Below, piece after piece: positions 51,414 through 60,619 of a stretch of DNA of 64,000 nucleotides. Under the pieces are notes generated by a model. The model saw only the letters and a program-made list of their open reading frames with translations. It ran no database searches and was not told the DNA's origin. The DNA is from DATFDN01 sp963756545 (GTDB taxonomy: Bacteria; Pseudomonadota; Alphaproteobacteria; Acetobacterales; Acetobacteraceae): the NCBI GenBank assembly GCA_963756545.1, contig CAVWNY010000008.1, forward strand, positions 558,001-622,000, given 5' to 3'. The translations under genes and the position numbers were made by a program. How positions within the stretch are numbered: the first letter of the stretch is position 1; each line of letters starts with the position of its first letter.

Positions 51414-52382
51414 TCACACGTACGGGTCGGGCTGGCTCAGATGTTGGATATACCGGCGCACGCCTTCCTCAAGCGACGTGAACGGGCCCGCGTAGCCGGC
51501 GGCGCGCAGACGCTCCATGCGCGCCTCGGTGAAGCTTTGGTATTGTCCGCGCAGGGCAGTCGGCATGTCGATGAACTCGATCGGCCGATCCGGACCTGCA
51601 ACGGCGCGCGCGAGGTCGAGATAAGTGCGTGCCTGTCCGGTTCCGACGTTGAACAGCCCGCTCACGCCCTGGTTGTCGAGGAGCCAGAGCAGGATGTCGA
51701 CCACGTCGCCGACCCAGATGAAGTCGCGCGCCTGCGCGCCGTCGGCAAGACCCGGCCGGTCGGAGCGGAACAGCCGAACCGGCTTTCCCGAAGCCATCTC
51801 GTCAAACTTGACCTTCACCACCGAGATCATCGGTCCCTTGTGATACTCGTTCGGCCCATAGACGTTGAAGAACTTGAGGCCGGCCCACTGCGGAGGGCGC
51901 GGCTCGCCGCCCGCCACCATGCGCGCCACGCGAAGGTCGAAGGCGTGCTTCGTCCAGCCATACAGGTTCAGCGGACGCAGCCGGGCAAGCCCGCCCTCCG
52001 AGGCGTCGTCATCGAAGCCGGCCGCGCCGTCGCCATACGTGGCGGCCGAGGAGGCATACAACAGCCGCACGCCGCGCGCCGCGCACCAGCGCCAGAGCCT
52101 CAGCGGCAGTTCCACGTTCGTCGCCCATGCCAGATCGCCGTCCGTCGCCGTGGTCTCGCTGACCGCACCCAAATGGATCAGCGCCTCGATCGGCGGGTGC
52201 GTCGCCAGGAAGTCGTCCAGCGCCTCGGGCGGGATCAGGCGGGCAGGGGGGTGCCGGGCGAGGTTGCGCCACTTGCCCCGATCGCCCAGCCGATCCACCA
52301 CGACCGTCTCAAGGCCGCGCCGCGCAAGGGCGGCGTGCAGATTCGAGCCGATGAAACCGGCCCCGCCGGTGACCATGATCAT
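51414..52382 (-). CDS. rfaD: ADP-L-glycero-D-manno-heptose-6-epimerase
   Basis: A 322-aa extended SDR (HldD) that makes the ADP-heptose used for LPS inner core. NAD loop MVTGGAGFIGSNLHAAL, LIHLGAVSETTATDGD, the catalytic YGWTKHAFD, LKFFNVYGPNEYHKGPMISV and the RDFIWVGDV block are all HldD-specific. Indicates an LPS with heptose core. First in the five- or six-gene minus-strand envelope group. Confidence 0.95.
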   Translation of the reverse strand: MIMVTGGAGFIGSNLHAALARRGLETVVVDRLGDRGKWRNLARHPPARLIPPEALDDFLATHPPIEALIHLGAVSETTATDGDLAWATNVELPLRLWRWCAARGVRLLYASSAATYGDGAAGFDDDASEGGLARLRPLNLYGWTKHAFDLRVARMVAGGEPRPPQWAGLKFFNVYGPNEYHKGPMISVVKVKFDEMASGKPVRLFRSDRPGLADGAQARDFIWVGDVVDILLWLLDNQGVSGLFNVGTGQARTYLDLARAVAGPDRPIEFIDMPTALRGQYQSFTEARMERLRAAGYAGPFTSLEEGVRRYIQHLSQPDPYV

Positions 52383-52445
52383 AGCGTCGGTTTATAGGGC
52401 ATCCGCGCGCGAGCGGCAGGTGTCGGTTTGGGAGAGCAGACGGAT

Positions 52446-52757
52446 ATGGCGGAGCGACCGAAATTCTTCGACGACATGGCAGGCGTCGCCAGCGGCGCGA
52501 TCTCCGCGTTTGCGGGGCTGCGGGAAGAGGCGGAGGCGATGGTCCGCGCCCGGATCGACGACACGATCCGTCGCCTGGACCTCGTGCGGCGCGAGGAAGT
52601 GGCGGCGCTGCAGGAGATGGCCGCCAACGCGCGCGCCGGACAGGAGAGCGCCGAGGCACGGCTGGGAGAGGCGCTGGCGCGTCTGGCGGGCCTGGAGGCG
52701 CGGGTGGCGGCGCTGGAGACGGCGGGCCGCGCGCCCGATCCGGCAACCGCGCCCTGA
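52446..52757 (+). CDS. ubiK: UbiK/YqiC-like accessory factor (BMFP family)
   Basis: A 103-aa protein. The amphipathic N-terminal FFDDMAGVASGAISAFAGLRE and the Ala/Glu-rich trimeric coiled coil (about 60-95) with LARLAGLEARVAALE are the membrane-fusogenic BMFP layout; in enterobacteria UbiK helps assemble the ubiquinone biosynthesis complex. Starts at ATG 52446; a TTG six codons earlier is open. Divergent from rfaD. Confidence 0.85.
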   Translation: MAERPKFFDDMAGVASGAISAFAGLREEAEAMVRARIDDTIRRLDLVRREEVAALQEMAANARAGQESAEARLGEALARLAGLEARVAALETAGRAPDPATAP

Positions 52758-52911
52758 GGCGCCGCGTTTTCGCCATCCTGGAAGGGTACGACTCGGTCCG
52801 CCGCTTGCGGCGGGACGCGCCCGATCGGTAGGGTGATCCTCGTGGCTCCTTGGGCGGGCACGCAGGTGGCGCGCCTTCCCTTCCGGCCTTCCTCTAGACG
52901 GGAGACCCCGC

Positions 52912-53418
52912 ATGCCCGCCACATCCACCGCGACACCGACCGAGCCGGCGGCCAATCCGCTCGATATGATCGAGCAAATCATCTCGGCCAACGACTGGGC
53001 CTTCGACCGCCGCAGCGACAGCGAGATGGCCGCCGAGGCGCCGGGGCGCTGGTGCGACTACGGGCTCTATTTCAACTGGTCGCACGAGATCAGCGCGATG
53101 CATTTCACCTGCGCCTTCGACATGAAGGTTCCGGCTAAGCGCCGCGCCGCGCTCTATGAACTGCTGGCGCTGGCGAACGACCGGCTGTGGATCGGCCACT
53201 TCGCCATCGACCAGGACGACGGGATGCCGGTGTTCCGTCACGCGGTGCTGCTGCGCGGCGCTCCGGGCGCCTCATCGGAGAGCCTGGAAGACATGGTCGA
53301 CATCGCAATCACCGAGTGCGAGCGGTTCTTCCCGGCCTTCCAGTTCGTGCTGTGGGGCGGCAAGTCCCCGCAGGAGGCGCTGGACGCCGCCATGCTGGAA
53401 TGCGTCGGCGAGGCATGA
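52912..53418 (+). CDS. YbjN-domain protein
   Basis: A 168-aa cytoplasmic protein with the YbjN / type III secretion chaperone-like fold: LYFNWSHEISAMHFTCAFDM, KRRAALYELLALANDRLWIGHF, and the C-terminal FFPAFQFVLWGGKSPQEALDAA. Function uncertain in the family; it is nearly always next to proC in alphaproteobacteria, as here (four-base overlap). Ribosome site GGGAG precedes the ATG. Confidence 0.9.
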   Translation: MPATSTATPTEPAANPLDMIEQIISANDWAFDRRSDSEMAAEAPGRWCDYGLYFNWSHEISAMHFTCAFDMKVPAKRRAALYELLALANDRLWIGHFAIDQDDGMPVFRHAVLLRGAPGASSESLEDMVDIAITECERFFPAFQFVLWGGKSPQEALDAAMLECVGEA

Positions 53419-54239
53419 GCGAGACCTCGAGCGAGGGGCCGATCGCGCCGATCCTGCTGGTCGGCTGCGGCCGGATGGGCGGTGCCATGCTCGCCGGCTG
53501 GCGCGAGCGCGGCCTGGCGCCCTCGGTGGTCGTCGATCCCGCCCCCGGCGCCGGGGCCAATGCCGGTCCGGGCATGATCGTGGCGAGCGAAGCGGGCGCG
53601 ATTCCGGACGGCTTCGCCCCGGCCGCGGTGGTGCTCGCCATCAAGCCGCAGGGCGCGGCCGAGACCTTGCCGCTCTATCGTCGTTTTGCCGGCCAGGCGG
53701 TCTTCCTGTCCATCATGGCCGGGCGGACGCTTGGCGGGATGCTTGCGCTGCTCGGAGACCCGGCGCGGGTCGTGCGCGCGATGCCGAACACGCCCGCCGC
53801 CGTGCGCCAGGGCGTAACCGTCGCCTGCCCCGGCCCCGGCGTGACGGAGATGCAGCGGACGCTTTGCAATCGGCTGCTGCAGGCGATCGGCGCCGTCGCC
53901 TGGGTCGCGGACGAGGCGCTGCTCGATCCCGTTACCGCCGTGTCGGGGAGCGGCCCGGCCTATGTGTTCCTGCTCGCCGAACTCATGGAGGTGGCGGCGC
54001 GCGAGCAGGGCATCCCGCCCGAGCTTGCCCGGCTGCTGGCGCGTCAGACGGTCGCAGGATCGGGCGCGTTGCTGGCGGCGAGCCCCGAAGAGTCCGCCGC
54101 GCTGCGTCAGGCCGTCACCAGCCCTGCCGGCACCACGGAGAGGGCGCTGGACGTGCTGATGGCGCCCGAGGCCTGGCCCGATGCGGTGCGCCGCGCCGTC
54201 GCCGCCGCCACTGCGCGTTCTCGCGAGCTGGCGGGCTAG
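53415..54239 (+). CDS. proC: pyrroline-5-carboxylate reductase
   Basis: A 274-aa NAD(P)H enzyme for the last step of proline synthesis. LLVGCGRMGGAMLAGW cofactor loop, VRAMPNTPAAVRQG near 115, and the signature DPVTAVSGSGPAYVFLLAELM near 170 with GALLAASPEE. The ATG overlaps the YbjN-gene stop (ATGA). The 5-position cofactor-loop replacement GCGRMG (for GxGxMG) is usual. Confidence 0.95.
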   Translation: MSETSSEGPIAPILLVGCGRMGGAMLAGWRERGLAPSVVVDPAPGAGANAGPGMIVASEAGAIPDGFAPAAVVLAIKPQGAAETLPLYRRFAGQAVFLSIMAGRTLGGMLALLGDPARVVRAMPNTPAAVRQGVTVACPGPGVTEMQRTLCNRLLQAIGAVAWVADEALLDPVTAVSGSGPAYVFLLAELMEVAAREQGIPPELARLLARQTVAGSGALLAASPEESAALRQAVTSPAGTTERALDVLMAPEAWPDAVRRAVAAATARSRELAG

Positions 54240-54242
54240 TCC

Positions 54243-56267
54243 GTGGCTGACGAGCGCGCTATTCCGGCAACACCATCAGTAGCGCCGGCTCAGATCCCCG
54301 CGGCCGGAAAGCCAGGACAGGGCGCCCTTACCGGCATTGTCGTCGGCGTGGTCGTCATCTGCGCGCTTTACTTCGGCAGCGAGGTGCTGATCCCCATCAC
54401 CCTGGCGTTGCTGCTGAGCTTCGTGCTCAGCCCGCTGATGGAGCTGCTGCGCCGCCTGTGGTTGCCCCGTGTCGTTGCGGCGCTCCTCGCGGTCCTGATC
54501 GCCATCGGCGTGATCATCACCCTGGGTGGCATCATCGGTACCCAGATCGCGGGCCTCGCGGGGCAAGTTCCGCAGTATCAGACAACGATCGAGACCAAGG
54601 TCGCATCGCTGCAAAAGCTCATCGGCAGTGATCTCTCGAGCCGCATCAGCGCCTTGAGGCACAAGATCGAGAGCGTGGGCGTACCGTCGCCGGCGGCGCC
54701 GACCCAGCCGACGCAGCAGCCCGGCGGGTCCGGGACTTTGGAGCCGCCGGGGGGCGCCAAGCCGATTCCGGTGGTCATCACCCAAACGCCCGCCTCGTCC
54801 GCTCTGGAACTCAGCCGGCGCATCCTGGAGCCGATCATCGGGCCGATCGCGAACCTGGGTATTATCCTGGTGGTCGCGATCTTCACTCTTCTGCAAAAGG
54901 ACGACCTTCGCGATCGGCTGATCCGCCTGTTCGGTTCAGGCGATCTCCACCGCGCCACCGCGACCATGGACGATGCCGGGCGGCGGCTCACCCGGTACTT
55001 TCTCAGCCAACTCGGGATCAATTGCACCTTCGGCGCGATCGTCGGAGTGGGGCTGTACGTGATCGGCGTTCCGAGCCCCGTGCTCTGGGGCGTGCTCGGT
55101 GCCCTGCTGCGGTTCGTGCCCTATATCGGCTCCTACATCGCGGCGGCCTTGCCGATCCTGCTGGCCGCCGCCGTGGGGAACGGCTGGAGCATGGCGCTCT
55201 GGACGGCGTTGCTCTACGTCGTGACCGAGCTTACCATGGGCCAGGCGGTGGAACCCATGGTGTATGGGCACAGCACCGGGCTCTCGCCGTTCTCCGTCAT
55301 CATTGCGGCGATCTTCTGGACCTGGATATGGGGCCCGATCGGCCTCATTATGTCCACCCCGCTCACCCTCTGCCTGGTCGTGCTCGGGCGGCATGTCGAA
55401 CAACTGGAATTCCTCGACGTCATGCTCGGCGATCGGCCGGCCCTGACGCCGACCGAGATTTTCTACCAACGCATTCTCGCCGGCGATACCGACGAGGCCG
55501 AGGAGCAGGCCGAACGCTTTCTCGCCGAACACTCGCTGTCCGCGTATTACGATGAGGTGGCGCTCGCCGGCCTTCAGCTCGCGGCAGCTGATGCGAACAG
55601 GGGCGTGCTGGCGCCCCCACAGGTCGAACGGATCAATCACGCGGTTCAGGAACTCGTGCATGATCTGGCTGCCCACGACGATGTAGAGCCACCCGAAAAG
55701 CACGACACCACCACTGCCGGCCCGGCGCACGCCGCGCAAGTCATCGCCCACGCGGCGACCTCGAAGGACGACGCGCCCGCCGAAAACCCGCTATTGCCGG
55801 AATGGCAGACCGAGACTCCCGTCCTCTGCGTCTCCGGTCGTGGACCGCTCGACGACGCGGCGTCGTTCATGCTCGCCCAACTCCTGGAAAAGCACGGCAT
55901 CGGCGTCCGAGCGGTCCCGCACGAGGCCGTCTCGCGTGGTCAGATAGCGGCGCTCGACACGCGGGACGTCGCCATGGTGTGCGTTTCCTATCTCGACATC
56001 GGTGGCAGCCCGGCTCATCTCCGCTTCCTGATCCGGCGGCTGAGGCAACGGCTTCCCAGGGCGCGCATTCTCGTCGGCTTTTGGCCGGCCGACGACTCGC
56101 TTCTCCGGGACCAGGTTTCGCGTGGGGTGATGGGGGCCGATGACTATGTCAGCTCGCTGCGCGAGGTGCTGGACGCGTGCATGGCCGCGGCACACGATAC
56201 CACCAATGGGGCGGCCCGCCGCCCGCCGCGACTGGAACTCGTCGGGCGTCCCGGAGCGGAGGGGTAG
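54243..56267 (+). CDS. AI-2E family transporter with an additional C-terminal domain
   Basis: A 674-aa protein starting at GTG three bases after proC. Residues 25-390 are a PerM/AI-2E-type transporter: paired N-terminal helices, GIIGTQIAGLAGQVPQY, a Pro/Gln-rich cytoplasmic insert (148-175), then LLRFVPYIGSYIAAALP and WTWIWGPIGLIMSTPLT. After a linker with HTTTAG-like low complexity (about 470-520), residues 524-650 form an alternating beta/alpha block (PVLCVSGRGPLDDAAS, VAMVCVSYLDIGGSP, RARILVGFWP) resembling a Rossmann or B12-binding-type fold without the cobalamin His motif. The transported substrate is unknown. Confidence 0.85.
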   Translation: MADERAIPATPSVAPAQIPAAGKPGQGALTGIVVGVVVICALYFGSEVLIPITLALLLSFVLSPLMELLRRLWLPRVVAALLAVLIAIGVIITLGGIIGTQIAGLAGQVPQYQTTIETKVASLQKLIGSDLSSRISALRHKIESVGVPSPAAPTQPTQQPGGSGTLEPPGGAKPIPVVITQTPASSALELSRRILEPIIGPIANLGIILVVAIFTLLQKDDLRDRLIRLFGSGDLHRATATMDDAGRRLTRYFLSQLGINCTFGAIVGVGLYVIGVPSPVLWGVLGALLRFVPYIGSYIAAALPILLAAAVGNGWSMALWTALLYVVTELTMGQAVEPMVYGHSTGLSPFSVIIAAIFWTWIWGPIGLIMSTPLTLCLVVLGRHVEQLEFLDVMLGDRPALTPTEIFYQRILAGDTDEAEEQAERFLAEHSLSAYYDEVALAGLQLAAADANRGVLAPPQVERINHAVQELVHDLAAHDDVEPPEKHDTTTAGPAHAAQVIAHAATSKDDAPAENPLLPEWQTETPVLCVSGRGPLDDAASFMLAQLLEKHGIGVRAVPHEAVSRGQIAALDTRDVAMVCVSYLDIGGSPAHLRFLIRRLRQRLPRARILVGFWPADDSLLRDQVSRGVMGADDYVSSLREVLDACMAAAHDTTNGAARRPPRLELVGRPGAEG

Positions 56268-56428
56268 GAACGGCGGCGAAGGGCCGCTTGGTCGGCAACA
56301 ATCGCGCCGGATTTGCCTCGCCATGGCCGGTCGAGGTTTGCCCATCGCTCTAACGCAAAGGTGTTTGTGAGCCGTCACTCTGCATATCCAGTTCCTTGTT
56401 CTACAAACGTTGCTCCAGGAGCAGGACC

Positions 56429-56815
56429 GTGGCGGACGAACGGATTGAGGAAGGCGGCTCGCGGAACACGCCGCCCGCGGAAACCCAGGCGGACGGGCTA
56501 GGCAAGGCCGAGCCCGATGCGGAGCTTGCGGACGCCTTGGCGCGTGTGCAAGAGGTGGTCACCGACATGAAAGACGGCGAGTTGCGGGAATCCTTGGAGG
56601 CCGCCATCGATGCGATCGATTCCGCTCGCGAAACGCCCGATGCCGCGGATGACGATCAGCTCGTCGCCGTCGCCGACGCCTTGGAGGGAGCCCTCGACGA
56701 GCTGGAAAAGGGCAAAGTGGCTAACCTCGTGCCGGTGATCGAGCAGGCCCAATCGATCATCCGATCTGGGTCTGCGGAGCCGGAGAAGCCCGAGGAACCG
56801 GCCCCGACAATCTAG
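56429..56815 (+). CDS. small acidic helical protein of unknown function
   Basis: A 128-aa very acidic protein (Asp/Glu-rich, calculated by eye as strongly negative). Two predicted helices (ELADALARVQEVVTDMKDGE; LVAVADALEGALDELEKG) are joined by a proline-poor loop; the termini are disordered. GTG 56429 has AGGAGCAGG upstream. No family recognised. It ends convergent with the TDT gene, overlapping its stop by four bases. Confidence 0.6.
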   Translation: MADERIEEGGSRNTPPAETQADGLGKAEPDAELADALARVQEVVTDMKDGELRESLEAAIDAIDSARETPDAADDDQLVAVADALEGALDELEKGKVANLVPVIEQAQSIIRSGSAEPEKPEEPAPTI

Positions 56816-57894
56816 GGCCGAACTGCGCGCGCCCCCGCGCGGAGCGCGCCCACGAAGGCAATGCACCAGGCCACGAAGGCGACCCAGAAAAAGCCGCGCG
56901 CGAGCGGATGCAGGAAACTCAGACCATAGGCCGTCTCCAGCTCCAAGGTGGCCGCGCAATACATCCCGAGCGGGAAGACCACCGACCAATGCGACGTAAC
57001 GTAGCGGAGCGGGCGGCGGCGGATCAGGTGCTTCCAGGCGAACAGCAGCACCAGCAGCGGGATCCAGAACGTCGCCTCCGCCCAGAACGCGACCACGACC
57101 GGCGATAGCAAAGCCCGCAGCGCGAAGTCGCCGATCGCGAGCCCCGGCACCGCCATAAGCTTGGCACCGGCGAGCACGGTAATCGCCGCCGCTCCTTCAT
57201 TGATCCACCAGGGGCCGGTGACGTCCTCGGGCGGCATGGCGATGAAGGCGAAGCGATACAGGACCATAGCGCCCAGCAGCACGTAGTAGATCGCGCCCAG
57301 CAGCACCCAGGCATAGCAGACGAACGCAAGCCCGGGCTCCGCCCCGGCGTCCTTGAGTACGTCGGCGCCGAGCGCGGCGAGCGCCTGCGTCGCCACCACC
57401 AGCAGCAGCCACTGGCCCGAAAGCCCGCTTTCCACGGGGGGCTTGGCCCGCCCCTCGGTCACGCCGGCCAGGAAGCCGTACTGGGTGATCCACCACAGCA
57501 GGATCGACAGCCCGAACAGCGGCGCGACGACCCAGTTCGCGAGATGAAACGCGGCGAAGTCGCTGCCGAGGACGGCGGTCCCGGCCACCAGGGTCAGGAA
57601 CGCCGGCCCGGTTTCGTGGCGCAGGAGGTCGCGGGTCAGTGTGGCGGGGGAGAGCGCCGCCCGAACGAGTCCCGCGCCCACCAGCAACAGCCACGCTCCG
57701 ATGCTGACGGCGAACAGCGCCCAGCCGATCCGGGCGCGGCCGAGGTCGACGGCATCGATCGCGATGATGCCCGTCGCCATGACCAGCGCGAAGGCGCTGG
57801 GGAATAGCGCGGCGAAGCGGTGAAGCAGGGAGGCGGGCTTGTTGGCCAAGGCGGGCAGGGAACGACGCAGGACGGCCCACGTTCCGCAGCGCAT
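56812..57894 (-). CDS. TDT family transporter (tellurite-resistance/dicarboxylate or SLAC1-like)
   Basis: A 360-aa inner-membrane protein with ten predicted helices, of the TehA/Mae1/SLAC1 type: FPSAFALVMATGIIAI at the first helix, LRHETGPAFLTLVAG, and SHWSVVFPLGMYCAATLEL near 300. Members move sulfite, malate, tellurite or anions. Start at ATG 57894; an ATG at 57984 would overlap alaS upstream sequence and adds a Cys-rich, unlikely leader. Divergent from alaS. Confidence 0.85.
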   Translation of the reverse strand: MRCGTWAVLRRSLPALANKPASLLHRFAALFPSAFALVMATGIIAIDAVDLGRARIGWALFAVSIGAWLLLVGAGLVRAALSPATLTRDLLRHETGPAFLTLVAGTAVLGSDFAAFHLANWVVAPLFGLSILLWWITQYGFLAGVTEGRAKPPVESGLSGQWLLLVVATQALAALGADVLKDAGAEPGLAFVCYAWVLLGAIYYVLLGAMVLYRFAFIAMPPEDVTGPWWINEGAAAITVLAGAKLMAVPGLAIGDFALRALLSPVVVAFWAEATFWIPLLVLLFAWKHLIRRRPLRYVTSHWSVVFPLGMYCAATLELETAYGLSFLHPLARGFFWVAFVAWCIAFVGALRAGARAVRP

Positions 57895-57964
57895 CCGGGT
57901 GACAGGCCGGCATGGCTGCGCTAGCCCTTTCGCCGCGCCGTTTTCAGGACCACATCCATCCGCC

Positions 57965-60604
57965 ATGCCATCCAGCAACGACATCCGCGCGAGCTTTCTC
58001 GACTACTTCGCCCGCAACGGGCACCAGGTGGTCGAAAGCTCGCCCCTCGTGCCGCGCAACGACCCCACGCTGCTGTTCACCAACGCCGGCATGGTGCAGT
58101 TCAAGAACGTGTTCACCGGGCAGGAGAAGCGCCCCTATGCGCGCGCCACAACGGCGCAGAAATGCGTGCGCGCGGGCGGCAAGCACAACGATCTCGATAA
58201 TGTCGGCTACACCGCCCGGCATCACACCTTCTTCGAGATGCTGGGCAATTTCAGCTTCGGCGACTACTTCAAGGAGCAGGCGATCGCCTACGCGTGGGAA
58301 CTGGTCACGCGCGACTTCGGGCTTGCCGCCGACCGGCTCATGGTCACGGTGTTCTCCGAGGACGACGACGCCGCCAAATACTGGCGCAAGATCGCGGGGC
58401 TGCCGGATCAGCGCATCCTCCGCATCCCGACCGCGGACAATTTCTGGCGCATGGGTGACACCGGCCCATGCGGGCCGTGTTCCGAGATCTTCTACGATCA
58501 TGGCCCCGAGATCCCGGGCGGCCCGCCGGGCAGCGCCGACGAGGACGGCGACCGTTTCGTCGAGATCTGGAACCTCGTGTTCATGCAATACGAGGAAGGC
58601 CCGCCGGGAACCCGCGTGCCGCTGCCGCGCCCCTCGATCGACACCGGGATGGGGCTGGAGCGGATCGCCGCCATCCTGCAGGGCAAGCACGACAACTACG
58701 ACACCGACACGCTGCGCGCCCTGATCCTCGCCAGCGCCGAGGCGACCGGGCAGGCACCGGACGGGCCTTTCCGCGTCGGCCACCGCGTCATCGCCGATCA
58801 CCTGCGCAGCACGTCGTTCCTGATCGCCGACGGGGTGCTGCCGTCCAACGAGGGGCGCGGCTACGTGCTGCGCCGGATCATGCGCCGGGCCATGCGCCAC
58901 GCCCAGATGATGGGGGTGCGCGAGCCGTTGATGTGGCGGCTTGTCCCGGTGCTGGTGCGCCAGATGGGCGGCGCCTACCCCGAATTGGGCCGGGCCGAGA
59001 CGCTCATCGAGGAGACGCTGCTTCTGGAGGAGACCCGCTTCAAGGCGATGCTGGAGCGCGGGTTGGGGCTGCTGGCCGAGGAGACGGCAAGGCTCGGCGA
59101 CAGACAGGCGCTGCCCGGCGCCGTCGCCTTCCGCCTCTACGACACGTACGGCTTCCCTCTCGATCTGACACAGGACGCGCTACGCGAACAGGGGCGCGGC
59201 GTCGATATCGCGGGCTTTGAGGCCGCAATGGACGAGCAGCGCACCCGCGCCCGCGCCGCCTGGGCCGGCTCCGGAGAGGCCGCGACCGAGCAGGTGTTCT
59301 TCGAGATAAAGGAGCGCGCCGGCGCGACCGAGTTTCTCGGCTATGCGACCGAGGCGGCCGAGGGCGAAATCGTCGCGCTGGTCGCGAACGGCGTCCGCGT
59401 GACCGAGGCCGACGCCGGCGAGGAGGTCGCGGTCGTCCTCAATCAGACCCCGTTCTACGGCGAGAGTGGCGGGCAGGTGGGCGATACCGGCGTGATCTCC
59501 GGCTCGGACGGACTGCGGATCGCGATCGGCGACACCCAGCGGAAGCTGGGCGATCTGTTCGTTCACATGGGCGTGGTCGCATCCGGTGTCGCGCGTGTCG
59601 GCCAGGGCGTGCTCGCCGAGGTGGACCCGACGCGGCGCAGTGCGATCCGCGCGCACCACTCGGCCACCCACCTTCTGCACGAGGCATTGCGCCGCAAGCT
59701 CGGGACCCACGTCACGCAGAAGGGCAGCCTGAACGCGCCCGACCGCCTGCGCTTCGACGTGAGCCAGCCGCGCCCGATCACCGCCGAGGAACTGGCCTGG
59801 GTCGAGGCCGAGGTGAACCGCCGCATCCGCGAGAACGCCGAGGTGGCGACCCGGCTGATGACCCCCGATGCCGCCGTCGAGATGGGCGCGATGGCGCTGT
59901 TCGGCGAGAAATACGGCGAAGAGGTCCGCGTCGTGATGATGGGCGCGGGCGAGGGCAACAAGCCCGCTTACTCGATCGAGCTGTGCGGCGGCACCCATGT
60001 CCGGCGCACCGGCGACATCGGTTACTTCAGGATCGTCGTCGAAAGCGCGGTCGGCGCCGGGGTGCGCCGCATCGAGGCGGTGGCCGGCGAGGCGGCGGAG
60101 GCGGTCGTCTCGGCCAACGAGCGCGTGCTTCAGGAGGCCGCCTTCGCCATGCGGGCGAGCCCGATGGACGTCGCCGGGCGCGTCGTCGCGCTGCTGGAGG
60201 AGCGCCGGCGGATGGAGCGCCAGCTCACCGACTTGCAACGCAAGGTCGCGACCGGCGGCGGCGCCTCGGAGGTCGAGGAGGTGAACGGCGTGCGCCTGAC
60301 CGCCCGCAACCTGGGCGAGGTGCCGGCCCGCGAGTTGAAGGGACTGGCGGACACGATAGGCAAGCAGCTCGGCAGCGGCGTCGTGGCGCTCGTCTCGACC
60401 GCCGAGGGGAAGGCGAGCATCGTGGTCGGCGTCTCGCCCGACCTGGCGAAGCGGTTCAACGCGGTGGAGCTGGCGCGCGCCGCCTCGGCCGCGGTCGGCG
60501 GCAAGGGCGGCGGGGGCCGGCCCGACCTTGCGCAGGCGGGCGGCCCGGATGGTCGCCGCGCCGGTGCGGCGCTGGACGCCGTGCGCGGGCTGCTCGCCGC
60601 TTGA
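57965..60604 (+). CDS. alaS: alanyl-tRNA synthetase
   Basis: An 879-aa class II synthetase. Catalytic core motif 1 around SSPLVPRNDPTLLFTNAGM, motif 2 region with RHHTFFEMLGNFSFGDY, motif 3 region GMGLERIAAIL; the editing domain has HSATHLLHEAL (HxxxH) and CGGTHVRRTGDIG, and a C-terminal oligomerisation domain (C-Ala) closes it. ATG 57965 gives the family N-terminus with FLDYFARNGHQVV. Single-copy housekeeping gene. Confidence 0.97.
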   Translation: MPSSNDIRASFLDYFARNGHQVVESSPLVPRNDPTLLFTNAGMVQFKNVFTGQEKRPYARATTAQKCVRAGGKHNDLDNVGYTARHHTFFEMLGNFSFGDYFKEQAIAYAWELVTRDFGLAADRLMVTVFSEDDDAAKYWRKIAGLPDQRILRIPTADNFWRMGDTGPCGPCSEIFYDHGPEIPGGPPGSADEDGDRFVEIWNLVFMQYEEGPPGTRVPLPRPSIDTGMGLERIAAILQGKHDNYDTDTLRALILASAEATGQAPDGPFRVGHRVIADHLRSTSFLIADGVLPSNEGRGYVLRRIMRRAMRHAQMMGVREPLMWRLVPVLVRQMGGAYPELGRAETLIEETLLLEETRFKAMLERGLGLLAEETARLGDRQALPGAVAFRLYDTYGFPLDLTQDALREQGRGVDIAGFEAAMDEQRTRARAAWAGSGEAATEQVFFEIKERAGATEFLGYATEAAEGEIVALVANGVRVTEADAGEEVAVVLNQTPFYGESGGQVGDTGVISGSDGLRIAIGDTQRKLGDLFVHMGVVASGVARVGQGVLAEVDPTRRSAIRAHHSATHLLHEALRRKLGTHVTQKGSLNAPDRLRFDVSQPRPITAEELAWVEAEVNRRIRENAEVATRLMTPDAAVEMGAMALFGEKYGEEVRVVMMGAGEGNKPAYSIELCGGTHVRRTGDIGYFRIVVESAVGAGVRRIEAVAGEAAEAVVSANERVLQEAAFAMRASPMDVAGRVVALLEERRRMERQLTDLQRKVATGGGASEVEEVNGVRLTARNLGEVPARELKGLADTIGKQLGSGVVALVSTAEGKASIVVGVSPDLAKRFNAVELARAASAAVGGKGGGGRPDLAQAGGPDGRRAGAALDAVRGLLAA

Positions 60605-60619
60605 GGTAACGCCGCTGGT

